Origin: Toxonevra muliebris
Lineage: Eukaryota > Arthropoda > Insecta > Diptera > Pallopteridae
Length of the DNA stretch: 64,000 nucleotides
NCBI GenBank assembly: GCA_963691655.1
Contig: OY829330.1
Location: 18,098,182-18,162,181 of the forward strand
Reading direction: 5' to 3'
Numbering within the stretch: position 1 is the stretch's first letter; every line of letters starts with the position of its first letter. The notes beneath the pieces were generated by a model. The model saw only the letters and a program-made list of their open reading frames with translations. It had not been told where the DNA came from and searched no databases. The position numbers were made by a program, and so were the translations under genes. Positions 33,004-44,568 of this stretch are shown one piece after another.

Positions 33004-33840
33004 CATCTTGCATAAAGTTTTAGAAAAACCTAAGAACGTAGGGTTGAAATTTAACCAGTCGAAATCAAACTGGGTCAAGCCAGACCCAGCTAAAATCAAG
33101 TCAATTTTAGAGTTGCCAGCGCCACGTTCTGTAGCAGATCTTCAACGATTCATGAAAATGATTAACTATCTCGGTTCTTTCATAAAAAATATGTCGTCTA
33201 AAAATAAAAATTTGCGCGATCTTTTGAAAAAAGATATACTATGGCATTGGGATGCTGTCCATGAAAAAGAATTTAATGATCTAAAGCTAGAAATAACTAA
33301 GTCTCCTGTACTAACATACTTCGATATGCAGCTTATTTGGTCAGTTGTCGGTTGGTGCGTTATTTTTCATGAAAAGAATCCCATTGCGTATGCATATGCG
33401 TCATTAACAAATGCACAAATTGATTACGCTCAAATTAAAACAGAGTTATTGCGATTCTATTGCGATTGGTTGTGTGAAGTTTCACCAATATATATACGGG
33501 TTGAAAGTAATCGTTGAAACAGATCACAAACCATTGGTATCATTGTTTAATAAACCACTATACAAATTACCAGTTTGCAACGTTTCATGTTAAGTTACAA
33601 TGCTATGATTTTAATGTAATCTACAAGCCAGGCAAATTTATTTTTGTAGCAGGTACACTATCTAGAGCACCGTTGAAAGAAACCACAGATATCAAAATTG
33701 ATAAAGAGTTAAATTTGCATTGCAATTTTTTAATATCTCAAATAGATTTGTCAGAAAACTATATAAAAGAAATTCAAAATGCTACACAAATGGACGAAGT
33801 GTTAAGTAAAGTCAAAACGTATGTGCAAAATGGGTCTGGC
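33004..33840 (+). pseudogene. Ty3/gypsy RT C-terminus and RNase H
   Basis: This resumes the gypsy pol with NVGLKFNQSKSNW, a PRSVADLQRFMKMINYLGSF connection block and LRDLLKKDILWHWD. RNase H follows with LTYFDMQLIWSVVG (catalytic Asp in the family D-A-S position altered to D-M-Q), NPIAYAYASLTNAQIDYAQI, and after a frameshift near 33510 TDHKPLVSLFNKPLYKLP and YKPGKF. Two frame changes occur (about 33515 and 33590). Only relics of activity remain. Confidence 0.85.
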
Positions 33841-34790
33841 CAGTAAATAAAAAACAAATTGATAAGAAAGCTATGCCATATTACAATTATAAAGACGATT
33901 TTTGAATCGTCGACGAAATATTGTTGAAAAATAATAGTATTATAATTCCAACAAGTCTTCTTAAAAAGATTTTATCAAAAATACATGAGGGGCATTTAGG
34001 CATACAGCGCTGTCAAAATTTAGCCCGAGATTCGGTGTACAGGCCTAATATTAACAACGATATTTTTAATGTAGTATCAAATTGCGAAACACGCATGAAA
34101 TATAGAAATGCAAATCCAAAACAAGAACTTATGAGTCATGAGGTAACAGAGATTCCATGGTACAAATTAGGTTGTGACTTGTTCGAATTCAACAAGAAAA
34201 TAAATTTGTTGGTTTTGGGCTATTACTTAAAGTTTATTGAAGTACAGCTTTTGAGTTTTAGCTTAGCAAGTGCATCCGTTATAACAAAATTTGAGTCAAT
34301 TTTTGCCAGAAATGGAAAACCTGATTACTCATCTCTGATAAGAATCCGCCATTCAGTTCGACTGAATGTAAAAAATTTTGTATTAAGTAGAATATTCAGC
34401 GTAGCACATCTAGTCCTTATTTACCTAATTCAAATGGTCTAGCAGAAAGATCTATTCAAAGAATTAAAAAAACGCTGCATAAATGTCAGGATACAAAAAC
34501 AGATTCGTATACATCACTCTTGCACTACAAAACCACACCAAAAGATAACATGCCGAGCCCAAGTGAACTTTTACTGTCTATAAAACTTAGGACAAAGATT
34601 CCGGCAGTGCTGCACAATTTTGAAGCAAAAGAACTTGATAAAATTTATTACAGAACACTAATTGAAAAACAAAGACAAAAGACAGCTAAAAATTACAACA
34701 AATCGAAAAAGAATTTAAAGCCAGTTGATTTTGGGAGGAAAGGTCACGTATAAAAACCTAGGTCTTACATGGTCCAAGATGTAGATGGTT
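33841..34790 (+). pseudogene. Ty3/gypsy integrase
   Basis: The H2C2-like N-terminus reads KIHEGHLGIQRCQNLARDSV and VSNCETRMKYRNANPKQE; the second Cys of the finger is changed to Arg. The catalytic core begins EIPWYKLGCDLFEFNKK (first catalytic Asp). The middle of the core is shifted and shortened, and the end GLAERSIQRIKK-like coding near 34437 carries the last catalytic Glu in another frame. The C-terminal region (34520-34753) has HYKTTPKDNMPSPSELLL. An intact enzyme would insert the cDNA; this one is broken. Confidence 0.8.
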
Positions 34791-35257
34791 CCTTATGCGG
34801 GAGAAATAGAGAACATACTTCAAAAAGACAAATACAACAGGAAGAAAATGTATGTGAAAATAATCAAGAAATCTTGCAAAATGTTGATGTTAAAAATTAA
34901 ATTGAAAATGTTATTATAATGAAAATGAAGAAATTCAAGAAACTCAAAATAATCCTCAAGACTTTTATATTACAAAGAAAGGAAGAAAAGTTATATCGAC
35001 TAACAGATTGGAATATAACAATTCTTGAATTAGTATTTTCATATTCGAAGAAAATATTCATAAATAATTTTTATCAAACTGATTTTTAAATACAATAAAT
35101 TCAATCAATGATACATTTGATGGACCCTATAAAATTAAAATTTTAGGAAAAATTTTCCGATTTTTTTTAATCTTAACCTCAAAAAAAAAGACCAAGTGAC
35201 AAAAAATTCCCAGAATAATCAAATTAATTTTTTTCAAATAAATATTAATCAATGTGC
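34791..35257. other. End of gypsy pol and 3' flank
   Basis: The last coding trace is KGRKVISTNRLEY near 35000. After that the sequence is AT-rich. I could not identify a polypurine tract or a 3' LTR. Confidence 0.4.
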
Positions 35258-36235
35258 ATTCTAGTCACGGTTGCCACTTTGGTCCTTTTGGACCAAAAGT
35301 GGTCCTTTTATTTTCATTTGGTCCGCTGGTCCTTTTTTTTCTGAATTGGTCCTTTTTCAAAAATATTAAGTAATTAACTTTCATATGTAATGTATGAGTC
35401 ACTCTGTGACTAAAAAAATGTAAAAATCAGTGTAAGAAAGTTGTAGTAATGAAATGTTATATTAAGCAAACTAGTGTCTTTATTCAATGCAGTAAAATTA
35501 TTTGGAATTTTTCAGAACACACTTGATGAGAATTTGTTTAAAAATCACTTTTTTGACCCAAATTTTGTTTATTTGAATTAGGGAGAGCAGGCCCTTCCCG
35601 AAAAACGGATTTTTGGCATTAAAATGTATTTAATAAATAGTAAAATAACAAATAAAAGAAACTAAATGGATACATGACGCACTAAATTCTTTGGCCATTT
35701 TGGTTCTTTTTCGCGCGAATTTTTTACTTTTTTTAAGTATGATTTGAATACAAATACCTTGACCTTTTAATTTGGGCGACACAAGTGCAATTTATGCATG
35801 ATGTATTCATTTTTAGTCATATCTTTTTTTAAATTTATTTGTACTATTTTTTGAAAAAATTTTAGCGACAAGAACCCGAACCGGGAAAGGGCGGCACGCC
35901 CCAATTCACATTAACAAAATTTGAGTCAAAAAGTGATTTTTAATCCCAATCAGAAGTGTAATCTGAACATTTACCAATAATTTGAAAGCAATAAAATAAC
36001 TTTCTTTCAATACGCCTGCCTAATTGAATCCGCCTTGCTGGCAATGGCTTCATCAGTAAGTCTGCCGTCATGTTTTCGGTCGGACAGTAAGTGCAACTTT
36101 TTATCTACTTAGTCCTTTTGAAAACAAACTCGCGCGTCCTTGTGCTTTTATTGGCCAGAAACCTGAAAACTTCTCTCCTTCAATCGGTCTCAAGCAACTT
36201 TGTCTTCGTACAACTTTGGTGCGCTCATTTGTTGA

Positions 36236-36574
36236 TTAAATCCACTCAAAATTTGCCGAAGTCACACCAAGTCTTTGCATGCTTCTGATAAAGATGTAAA
36301 CACAGACCCGGTCGATGTCTACTTTGGTTTCGATACTACTGAGTAGTAAAGATTTAGCAACGCCATTCTGTTGAGGAGTATATGGCACTGTTTTTTGGTT
36401 TTGAATACCGTTTTTTTCTAAATTTTTTCTTTGATATCTGATTTCAAAAATGACTTTACATTTGTATTCATCTATAAAAGAATATACTTTCTGCCTTGTT
36501 ATTTTTTGATTTGTCGATATACTTGATTTATTTCCAGTCCCAAAAATGTTCTTTGTATCTGAATTGCTAACCAT
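36236..36574 (-). pseudogene. Copia integrase fragment
   Basis: The minus frame contains KVYSFIDEYK and GIQNQKTVPYTPQQNGVA, matching the Ty1/copia integrase core. FIDxxxRK holds the first catalytic Asp area, and TVPYTPQQNGVAE precedes the last Glu. Here the residue after NGVA is Lys, so the Glu is lost, and the segment between the two blocks is deleted. It lies inside the hAT-like element, so it was either captured by it or inserted before the element spread. Confidence 0.7.
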
Positions 36575-36685
36575 TTTTTTGTTGTTGTTTTTGATATTGT
36601 TTAATGTGATATATGTTTTTACTATATAACAATCTCTTAAAATATTATAAGTAGTTTTTACATTTTATACACTTTTTAATACATA

Positions 36686-37959
36686 CATGGTGACAATTGT
36701 AAAGTGACGCAAGTTTAATACTCTGCAGTAAGCTTTGCCATTTACCGTTACTTTAATTTAAAAAGCAAATTCATTCATCATTGGCTTTGCTTTTAATTTC
36801 ATTTGAATTTTTGTTATTACATTTTGAAATTTCCATAAAAATGGACAAGGAAAATATTCGTCGTGAAATTATGAAATTTCATTTGGCAAATTATAGTAGC
36901 CGTCAAATTGCAAAGGCTTTAAATTTGTCAAGTCGTACGGTAGACCGAGCTATTATTCGATATAATAAAACTGGGGGTTTTGGAGATAGAGACCGGGGAA
37001 AATTTTCAACAGTTGCCACTACTGGTTTAACAGAAAAAATTCGTAAACGAATCAAGCGAAATCCAAGGCGCTCAATGAGAAAAACCGCTAAGGAAGTGGG
37101 AGTAAACCGTGAAACAGTGCGAATCATTGCAAAATCAAAGCTTAATCTTAAGCCGTACAAGTTCCGAAAAGCTCAAGATCTGACACAAAAAAAGAAATAT
37201 TTGCGACTGCAAAGGTGCAAGGCGCTGCTACGCTCCTCCGTGTTAAAAAATGTTGAAAATATCTTGTTTACAGATGAAAAATTTTTCACGGTTAAACAAC
37301 ATTTCAATGCGCAAAATGACCGAATGTGGCTAACATCATCATCGAAACAAAATAGGACTGTTGGCCGAGTTCAAAAGCCAGCTTCCGTTATGGTATGGGC
37401 TGGAGTTTCCGCTAATGCCAGAACCCCTCTAATATTCGTTGAAGAGGGTGTTAAAATTGACCAAGTTGTTTATCGGAGCATTTTAAATGAACATGTTCTT
37501 CCCTGGGCCCTTGGTACATTTGGAAATGAAAACTGGACTTTCCAGCAAGATTCTGCACCTTCCCACATGGCAAAATTAACGCAAACATGGATAAAAGACA
37601 ATTTTTCTGGATTCATAACATCTCAAGAATGGCCACCATACTCCCCAGACTTGAATCCAATGGAGTATTTTAGAGAGTAAGGCTTGTGCATCTCAACACC
37701 ACAGTCTGGAGTCGCTGACAAATTCATTAGAGAAAGTCTGGACTGAAATTGATCAGGAAGTCCTGCGGCGAACAGTCCTACGATTTCCGGATCGATTGAA
37801 GGCATGTGTGCAGGCTAAAGGAGGTTATATTGAATGAGGTGGGGTTCAAATGAATGCTTATATATTTAGCAATTTTAACACTTAATTGTACTTAATGGAA
37901 GTACGTCCTTTTGAAAATAACTGCTGAAATGTGTGCGTCACTTTACGATTGTCACCCTG
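36686..37959 (+). mobile_element. Mariner-like element (Tc1/mariner), nearly complete
   Basis: The 26-bp inverted ends begin CATGGTGACAATTGTAAAGT (36686) and, in complement, CAGGGTGACAATCGTAAAGT (ending 37959), with 24 of 26 identical. TA dinucleotides flank both sides (36684-36685, 37960-37961). The single ORF between encodes a transposase with one break. Little divergence between ends and an almost open ORF suggest a comparatively recent arrival. It sits inside the hAT-like element and is therefore younger. Confidence 0.95.
36841..37837 (+). pseudogene. Mariner transposase, DD37E-type, one frameshift
   Basis: The probable start is the ATG at 36841 (MDKENIRREIMKFH). The open frame extends 20 codons upstream, but that leader is hydrophobic and not family-like. 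Domains in order: a paired-like helix-turn-helix (SSRQIAKALNLSSRTVDRAI), a second HTH (RRSMRKTAKEVGVNRETVR), then the catalytic blocks NILFTDEKFF, WTFQQDSAPSHMAK and EWPPYSPDLNPMEYF. From the second Asp to the Glu of NPME there are 37 intervening residues. Relatives with this layout (maT-like) usually have Asp there. Just after MEYF a small deletion shifts frame near 37665; the C-terminus (SKACASQHHSLESL to a stop at 37835) is otherwise intact. Confidence 0.95.
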
Positions 37960-38346
37960 TATATGCTATATGAACTTGTAAGCACTTCTTTTTTTGTTTT
38001 TTCTGCTAATATATAACGTGATATACTAATGTTTGTACTATATAATAATCACTTAAAATATTATAAGTAATTTTTATATACCTTTCATTACATATGTGCT
38101 GTATGAATTTCTGAGCAATTTTTTTTGTTTTTTTGTTTTAGTTTGATGTGATATATGAATGTATTCTCTAGCAATCGCTAAAAAAATATTATAAAATTGT
38201 TATACACATTTTATAATGTGCTATATTTACTTGTTAAATAAACAAAATAATTTAAAAAAATTTGGTCCATTTTTTTCCATTTTGGTCCTTTTTGCTTTTG
38301 TTTTTGGCCCCAAAAAAAGTTTTGATGTGGCAACCGTGATTCTAGT

Positions 38347-39114
38347 GCATTTTTTTATCGTGAAGGACATAATTTTATTAACTCATTGACTTCCCACTTC
38401 TGATGATGTACCCAACCTCAAAAAAATTACCAAAAACAAAAGAGGCTCATTTTTTTCAAATGATAATCATTGGGCCATTATCAATGATAAGGAACCCGGA
38501 TGAGGTTGGCTTATATTCCCTAAATTCGTGAAGTCACAGCATTGAAAGAGATCTTTCTAGTCGTGGTGCTCTGAGCAATAATGCGTTATAAAATTAATTT
38601 TAAGATGGGTTTTGCTAATAAGATGGAGTTTTTGCGAAAGAATTTTTCACGTTGAACACGAATCTAAGGTCAAAAACTTCCCATCACGTAACGTTTTAGG
38701 AAAAAATGGGGTTCAAGCAAGTCTTATTTTACAAGGATCCGATAATTTTTTCTATATTTATTAATTTTTAAACTTTTCAAACTGATTCAGGACGAACCCT
38801 TAAATCAAAAACAGTTACTGACCCAGAAAAACTATTTTTTATATTTGACTTTTTTTCCATCCATTGGCAATTAATCTAAAAAATTAGAATAAAGTTTCCA
38901 TATTTCGGGGGGGAGGAGGTCAGAACCCCCAAACCGCCCCCCCCCCCCTAAATACGGCCTTGCAATGTACTAATCCAAGCGACTATACTCTTAATACTAT
39001 ATAATTATTGAATATACTTGTTATCATATATACTTGAAGTACGTACTAGACATATGATTGAATAAACTCAGTCTTACAACAAAAATGACACAAAATTTGT
39101 TTGGTTTTGACATT
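38347..39114. other. Non-coding stretch
   Basis: No gene. A G- and C-rich patch at 38907-38950 (runs of G and C) stands out. The stretch at 38412-38470 resembles 35172-35257 weakly. Confidence 0.4.
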
Positions 39115-39472
39115 GGGTGCGTTTCCCGGGTGCAAAATCAGAAAAGCTGCTTAGAAACGCGTCGCAGAGTGCTTCTGATTAGCAAAGTGGACGCCATTTT
39201 CGTAATCATATTATTTTTCTGACTTTTCAGGTCAGCATGATTTCTCAAAACTTTGACAGTTGACAAACTCGACACAAGTTCGAAATCATCCAAAAATTAT
39301 ATAAATATATTTTTGAAATGAAATGAAAACATTTCACAAACTAGAATTTAATGATTTTCAAAAATTTTACAACTAATGCATAATGCCGTTTCTAAGCGCG
39401 AACACTGATTACTGATTTTTAATTTATCACTTCGAAATCAGCTTTTCTGATTTGCATCCGGGAAACGCACCC
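39115..39472. mobile_element. MITE with GGGTGCGTTTCCCGG ends
   Basis: The left end GGGTGCGTTTCCCGGGTGCA and the right complement GGGTGCGTTTCCCGGATGCA agree over more than 30 bp, into AATCAGAAAAGCTG. The flanks ATT and ATA may be a decayed 3-bp duplication, which with the GGG start suggests PIF/Harbinger. No coding. Confidence 0.85.
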
Positions 39473-39765
39473 ATAATGAATTTTTTGAATTTTGTCTATG
39501 GTATAATCCACTGTGTGACGCTTCAATTTAGGTATGACTGTAACTCATATTTTGCAGCATAAGAAAAATTCATTTCAAAAAAGATGATTGATATTTACCT
39601 TAAGCTACACTATCTCCGTTTACGATGCGATAGCTCTTTTACTTTTTCCCCCCTTTCCTAAAACTTTACTCTAAATTGTGAATAGGGCTCATATAATTCT
39701 TTACTATGTCGTTTGTTAATTATATTTTTGTGTAAATAAATTTCTTTTTTTTCTTTTTATTTTAG

Positions 39766-39926
39766 CTGATATGTTGCAAAATCGTAATTGTGCCTCTCTT
39801 ACCGACAGTTGTGTTCCAGTTTTGTATTGTTCGCATCAGCAGTCACTACAACGACAACTCTCATCTTCTAATATTACTACTTTCAAATGTTCAACTATTA
39901 TTTCGAAGAAAGCTGTCATTGAATAA
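39766..39926 (+). CDS. Possible terminal exon of an unknown gene
   Basis: A pyrimidine-rich tract ends TTTTATTTTAG at 39765, a good splice acceptor. It is followed by an open stretch to the TAA at 39924-39926 (about 52 codons, DMLQNRNCASLTDSCVPVL in one frame). Base composition is less AT-rich than the neighbourhood, and the piece is not part of any repeat I found here. I recognise no domain. It could equally be a chance acceptor with a short open frame. The ATG at 39771 would be the first in-frame Met if it were a separate small ORF. Confidence 0.2.
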
Positions 39927-39929
39927 TCC

Positions 39930-41050
39930 ATGAGCTGTCAACTGTTGGTTTTTGTATTAAAAAAAAAAATCTACGAACATTAAAAACATAAAGAATATGA
40001 ATATATAAACGATGACGTATTTCTTTCCTGTCATCCTCAATACTATGTATAATGTTGATCAACGACCAAGGCGCCACACCGGTATTAATATCTCATATCT
40101 ATATCTCGATGTCTGAGCTCTAAAACTGAGACAACTTTCAATCAATCGCTCGTTCTTTTGTTCATTGATCGGTAGTGTTTTTTTTGCTCAAGTGTGCATG
40201 TCTGCATCACTTAGTTTATTTCTTGTGCATATCTTACGGCAATATTTAATGCGCATCTACTTTGCTTAGAGTAATTTTTTGGAAACAGGTTGGAAGCAAG
40301 TTGAATTCGCCTTATACATACAGAGCATGAGTGAACGAAATCATTTGCTGTTCATGTTATGAAAATACAACACAAACTGTGATCTATTTATGTGATTTTC
40401 TTTTTAGTATATAGTAATAACACTAGAAATTCCTCACAGAATCAAAATCAACTTTTCTAAACCAAAACTTCGTCGTGCTAATTCCAAAGATCACGTCTAT
40501 AAATTTTATTTGACATTGGATCGTTTTTAAACCTTTACTAAAGCTAAAGAGGGAACTCTAATTAAAATGTTGATGTATCATGAATTGCATACCTAAGGAA
40601 ACCAGAGGATTTGCACCTTAGAAGGCTTGAACTTTCATGCGTCACCGGTGGCCCTGTGGCTTTCAATTGGATTTTTTACGAACTTTTTCCATACATTTTT
40701 ATTAAATAATTTTTTAAAGATAGACAAAGTAACTTAGTTTTGATTTTCTACTTAACCCTTTCTTGACCTTAAGGAAACTAGAATCTATAAAACGAAACCG
40801 AGTCCAAATTCGTATTCTCTGACTCCCATTTAATTGTAAAAAAGTTCTTTAAACATTTCTATTGAAGATCTTAGGGTAACCGGTGACCCATAGCAAAACT
40901 TGCATTTCAAAAAAAGTTGAGTAAATAGTTTTCCCATACCATCTTAAAAATTTGGTGTATTTGGACAAATTTTGTAAAAATTGTGAACGATTAAAAAATT
41001 AATTCTACACTATGTTATGATTCAAATATACAACTTTTTAAATATACAAG
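39930..41050. other. Unique-looking non-coding DNA
   Basis: No repeat or gene recognised. Confidence 0.45.
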
Positions 41051-41066
41051 ACTTTCAAATAACGAA

Positions 41067-41363
41067 CTGTTATGCAGACTAGCTACAATGGGAAAAAAAA
41101 CAACGACTTAAGTATATAGAACGGTAGTGGTAGTTTCTTTCAATATCTCTATTCAGTGAAGATATTTGGAATCAAATCCGTAATTCTGGGTTATGATTTC
41201 AAATATTAGTAGCTTATGTAGGATATTGAAAGATTTAGAACTATCACTAAGATCACTGATGAGGAATTGTGGCGGATTCCGAAACGGCCGTCTGATTTGC
41301 CCGTCTCTATATACATTGTTGTTGTGATGACTACATTTGTTCATTAACCTGTTTATATATAAC
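41067..41363 (+). mobile_element. Small ribozyme-bearing retroelement, copy 2
   Basis: A 297-bp insert is bracketed by the direct repeat TTCAAATAACGAA (41054-41066 and 41364-41376). It is the longest copy and has the best-preserved ribozyme. The 5' third (to about 41150) is not shared with the other two. The region 41180-41320 is shared with both, and the segment after the ribozyme (CTCTATATACA) is shared with copy 3. Non-coding. Confidence 0.7.
41250..41298 (+). ncRNA. Hammerhead ribozyme, copy 2 (best preserved)
   Basis: Stem I is AGATCA (41250-41255) with TGATTT (41293-41298), six pairs with one G-U. The core is CTGATGA (41256-41262). Stem II is GGAATT with GATTCC (41263-41280) around a GTGGCG loop. 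GAAA is at 41281-41284. Stem III is AC/GT closing GGCC, and the cleavage trinucleotide GTC precedes 41293. The stem III sequence ACGGCCGT is a perfect palindrome. Known minimal hammerheads with very short stem III act as dimers through such a palindrome. All core positions fit the consensus. Confidence 0.85.
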
Positions 41364-41379
41364 TTCAAATAACGAAATA

Positions 41380-42550
41380 ACGAAATTGACATGAACTTAA
41401 GTCATGACTTTGAAAATTAACCACTAGATTTAATTTTCGTAGTCTACTAAAAAACTATCAACAACTCTTTTAGTTTTTCAAAAAACTTTATAAATTTATT
41501 TTTTAAATTATAGATTTTACTCTTAGTCCAAACTTCAATGCAAAAAAATCTTTCACAGCCAGAATAAACTCTGCATCGCTTCCATAGATGTGCATTAGAA
41601 TGCATTCTGAAGCAGTTTTGTCAGCCGTTGGGTACATACATGTACACATACACACACATGAGAAAAACTAATTCGCGCATGCAGTGGCGATCATGATCGC
41701 TCTTTTGTTGTCACTGACATTGTATATCACTATCGATTGATTCGTCCAATCGATCGATGGATCGTTCGTTTCAATCATTTCAGGCAACAACAAAAAAAAC
41801 TAGACGCACTCGTTGTAGACAATTTACGGTGACACTTTCGATTGTTGTTTTTATTTTTATACTTATTATAATTATATGAAGTAGATATCATATTTCTCTT
41901 CTTTGTTGCTTTACTCATAAGAAATCAAACTCAAAACAAAGATCGATCGATCATCTAATTAACATTTATGCTAAGGGATAATATACTGTTAAAGATTATA
42001 TAAATACAACAACAACTAAACACAGTCAAAATATTATTATGATTTAATTTACACAAGCATTGTTTATACATATGGCGGGGGGGATTTCATCATGGATGTT
42101 TCGAGGTACTCGACATTAATTTCGGTAGATAAATCAGTCAGTTTCAGCCCATTTTCGGACATCAAAGTTCTCAAAAGAAAAGACCTAAGCTTTCACATGA
42201 TGACAACATGTTGTGATAACAAACTTTACGCATTGTTGTTTACTTCATTATAAAAGTTTTCGTTTGCACGTCTACATCGGCTAATGTTGATATTATTTTA
42301 AATTTCAATTAGGAAAGAATAAACTATAAACTAAAATAAAACAACACAATAAATAAAAACAATGTTCCACTATTCCATATATATGTAAGTATATTCCATA
42401 ACCATTTTTGATATAGAAATTATGTGTTGCATACTTTTGGGCTTAAAGTAAAATATATAATAAAACACACCTTATTAACTCCACTCACTCACTCCACTGC
42501 AAAATTTTCCTTCAGCCCCGAGTAAAGATGTTATCACATCATCCAAAACC
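41380..42550. other. Unique-looking non-coding DNA
   Basis: Contains several ATCGATCG-type words near 41740-41760 and 41940, and the inverted copy of the 5272-5340 repeat at 42196-42270. No gene. Confidence 0.45.
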
Positions 42551-42749
42551 GAGTCGATCACCCTTTTTTTTAACTCAATTTATTAAATACAATCTGTCTA
42601 CATTGACATTTAGTTATATATATGATTTTAAAATTTGACATGTGTACGAATGCCCAATGGCATTCATTACGTTATTTAAAATATTAACAATGGTTAAAAG
42701 TTATAGCGTTATTGCATTATTAAGCTTAAAATTTACATATTCATATGTT

Positions 42750-43860
42750 TGCTATTTAAATCTATTGGGTAGATCTAATGGTAAAAATCGTTTTAATCTG
42801 CGAGTGTATTTCTCGGTATTCAGCAACTCTGTAGCCAGGTAATTTGGATGGACGCTGAGGCGGCTGTGGTATTTTTGACTAAAATTATAAATCTCTTCAT
42901 ATATAGTGGGGATTTTCAGGTCTCGGTGGATAATTTCATTGCTAACGAACTTCGGAGCGTTGGTACACATACGAAGAATTTTCGACTGGAATCTTTGGAT
43001 TATATCCAGATTTTATTTGGATGCCGAACCCCAAATTTGGATTCCATAGGTCCATATTGGCTTTAATATTGCTTTATATATAAGAACTTTGTTTTCTACA
43101 GAAATAGTTGAGTTCTTACCAAGTAGCCAGTATAGTGACCTGATCCTTAATCCTAGTTGCTTGCGTTTTGTGATGATGTGGTGCTACCATGTGAGCCTCT
43201 TATCAAAGTGTACTCCAAGATATTTTGCGTGATCAGATTGAGGTAAGCGGCAACTATTAAGAGTTACAGGCGAACAAGTTCCATTTCGTAGAGTGAATGT
43301 TGTTTGAACAGACTTTGATTCATTTGCTTTCATTCTCCATTCGTCCAACCAAATGTTGATTTTGTTGAGGCTTGTCTGTAGTCGATATGTAGCTACATTA
43401 GGCTCGCTGTTACTCGCCATTACAACTGTGTCATCAGCAAAAGTTACAGCGTAGGTATGTTGTGTCAATGGTAAATCAGCTGTAAAAAGGGTATAAAGAA
43501 CTGGCCCTAGCACACTACCTTGGGAGACTCCGGCCTTAATCGAATGAATATTGGTGACATAATCGTCCACTTTGACCATAAAATATCGATCTTCTAGGTA
43601 TGATTTTAATAATTCGAAGTAACAATGAAGTACATATTTTTAAGTTTGTATAACAAACCAGAATGCCACACTTTGTCGAACGCCTGTGTTATGTCAATAA
43701 ATGCTGCCGTGCAATACTCCTTTTTTTCTATAGAGTTTCTCGCAACTTTATACACTCTGTTTATTTGCTCTATAATAGAATGATGTGTCCTGAATCCGAA
43801 CTGGTGCGAAGGAATTAAGTATTTTTGTTCTATTATAATGTTGAATCGTTTCAGTAGCAT
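42750..43860 (-). pseudogene. Jockey-like LINE reverse transcriptase and C-terminus
   Basis: RT blocks on the minus strand: PSHQFGFRTHHSIIEQINRV and AAFIDITQAFDKVWH (43810-43670), then after a frameshift IKAGVSQGSVLGPVLYTLF and AVTFADDTVVMAS (43545-43420, catalytic Asp pair present), QSDHAKYLGVHFDKRLTW (43230-43185), and the C-terminal HRDLKIPTIYEEI to RRLKRFLPLDLPNRFK (42910-42755). This is the usual Jockey-clade arrangement. Frame breaks are near 43600 and 43180. The 3' UTR continues to 42564. Confidence 0.9.
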
Positions 43861-44568
43861 TTTTCAAAGACTTTAGATAAAATGTGAAGAAGACTTATTG
43901 GTCTGTGGGATGTGACTACATCCAAGGATTTACCTAGTTTAGGAATGAGTATAATTTCTGATACTTTCCACTGACTTGGGAAGTGGTTGCATCGAATAAT
44001 AGCATTAAATTGCTGAGTAAGAAATCTGTACCCGGAATCAGGAAGCTCTTTAAGAATTTTACCCGTTGTGAGATCGTATCCAGGAGCCTTTTCAGCATTT
44101 TATTTTTAGTCCATCTTATTTCCTTAGTATTAAAACAACGAATGATATGGAATTTCTAGAAATTTATCTATTTCAATATCTTTTTGTAGACTCCTAGTCG
44201 GAAAAGGTTGAAATACATCTGCTAGATGCGATGCAAAAGTGTTTGCTTTTTCCTCATTAGTTCTACACCAATTTACTTTCTTACTTTTTATTGCAGGGTT
44301 ATGTAGCGTTGAGTGGTTTATTTTTTTGGTAGCCTTGTACAATGAATAGTCTGTTGCTTTGGTCGCAGTCAGGTTAGATATATAGTTTTGTACTTCAGAA
44401 TTATTTTTTTCCTTGAGAGCGTCCTTCAATTTTTTTATGGCGCGATTGAGTTGTTTTTTGTTTTTTGGATTTCTAGTTATTTGCCAGACTCGTCTCAGTT
44501 TCCGCTTTTCCTCTATCAGTATTTTAATGAATTTGTCAACCTTATTATTTTTATTATTGGGATTTTCT
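43861..44568 (-). pseudogene. LINE linker between endonuclease and RT
   Basis: The minus frame 44429-44130 contains ATDYSLYKATKKINHST and EKANTFASHLADVFQPFP, typical of the Jockey linker. Downstream to 43861 other frames carry the first RT blocks (PLISLLHILSKVFEKC-like reading). Several shifts. Confidence 0.75.

Larger units (their letters stand above)
35266..38338. mobile_element. hAT-like element with nested copia scrap and mariner
   Basis: The inverted ends CACGGTTGCCAC (35266) and GTGGCAACCGTG (ending 38338) are perfect over 12 bp. They are flanked by the 8-bp direct repeat ATTCTAGT (35258-35265, 38339-38346), the hAT signature. TTTGGTCC/GGTCCTTTT words are repeated near both ends, likely transposase sites. 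Without the mariner the element is about 1.8 kb. No hAT transposase is recognisable inside; instead a copia integrase fragment is present at 36236-36574. The element is non-autonomous. Confidence 0.85.

Noticed and set aside
38900..38955. G-quadruplex or CpG promoter
   Set aside because: Only a short pair of G and C runs; no promoter elements or transcript support.
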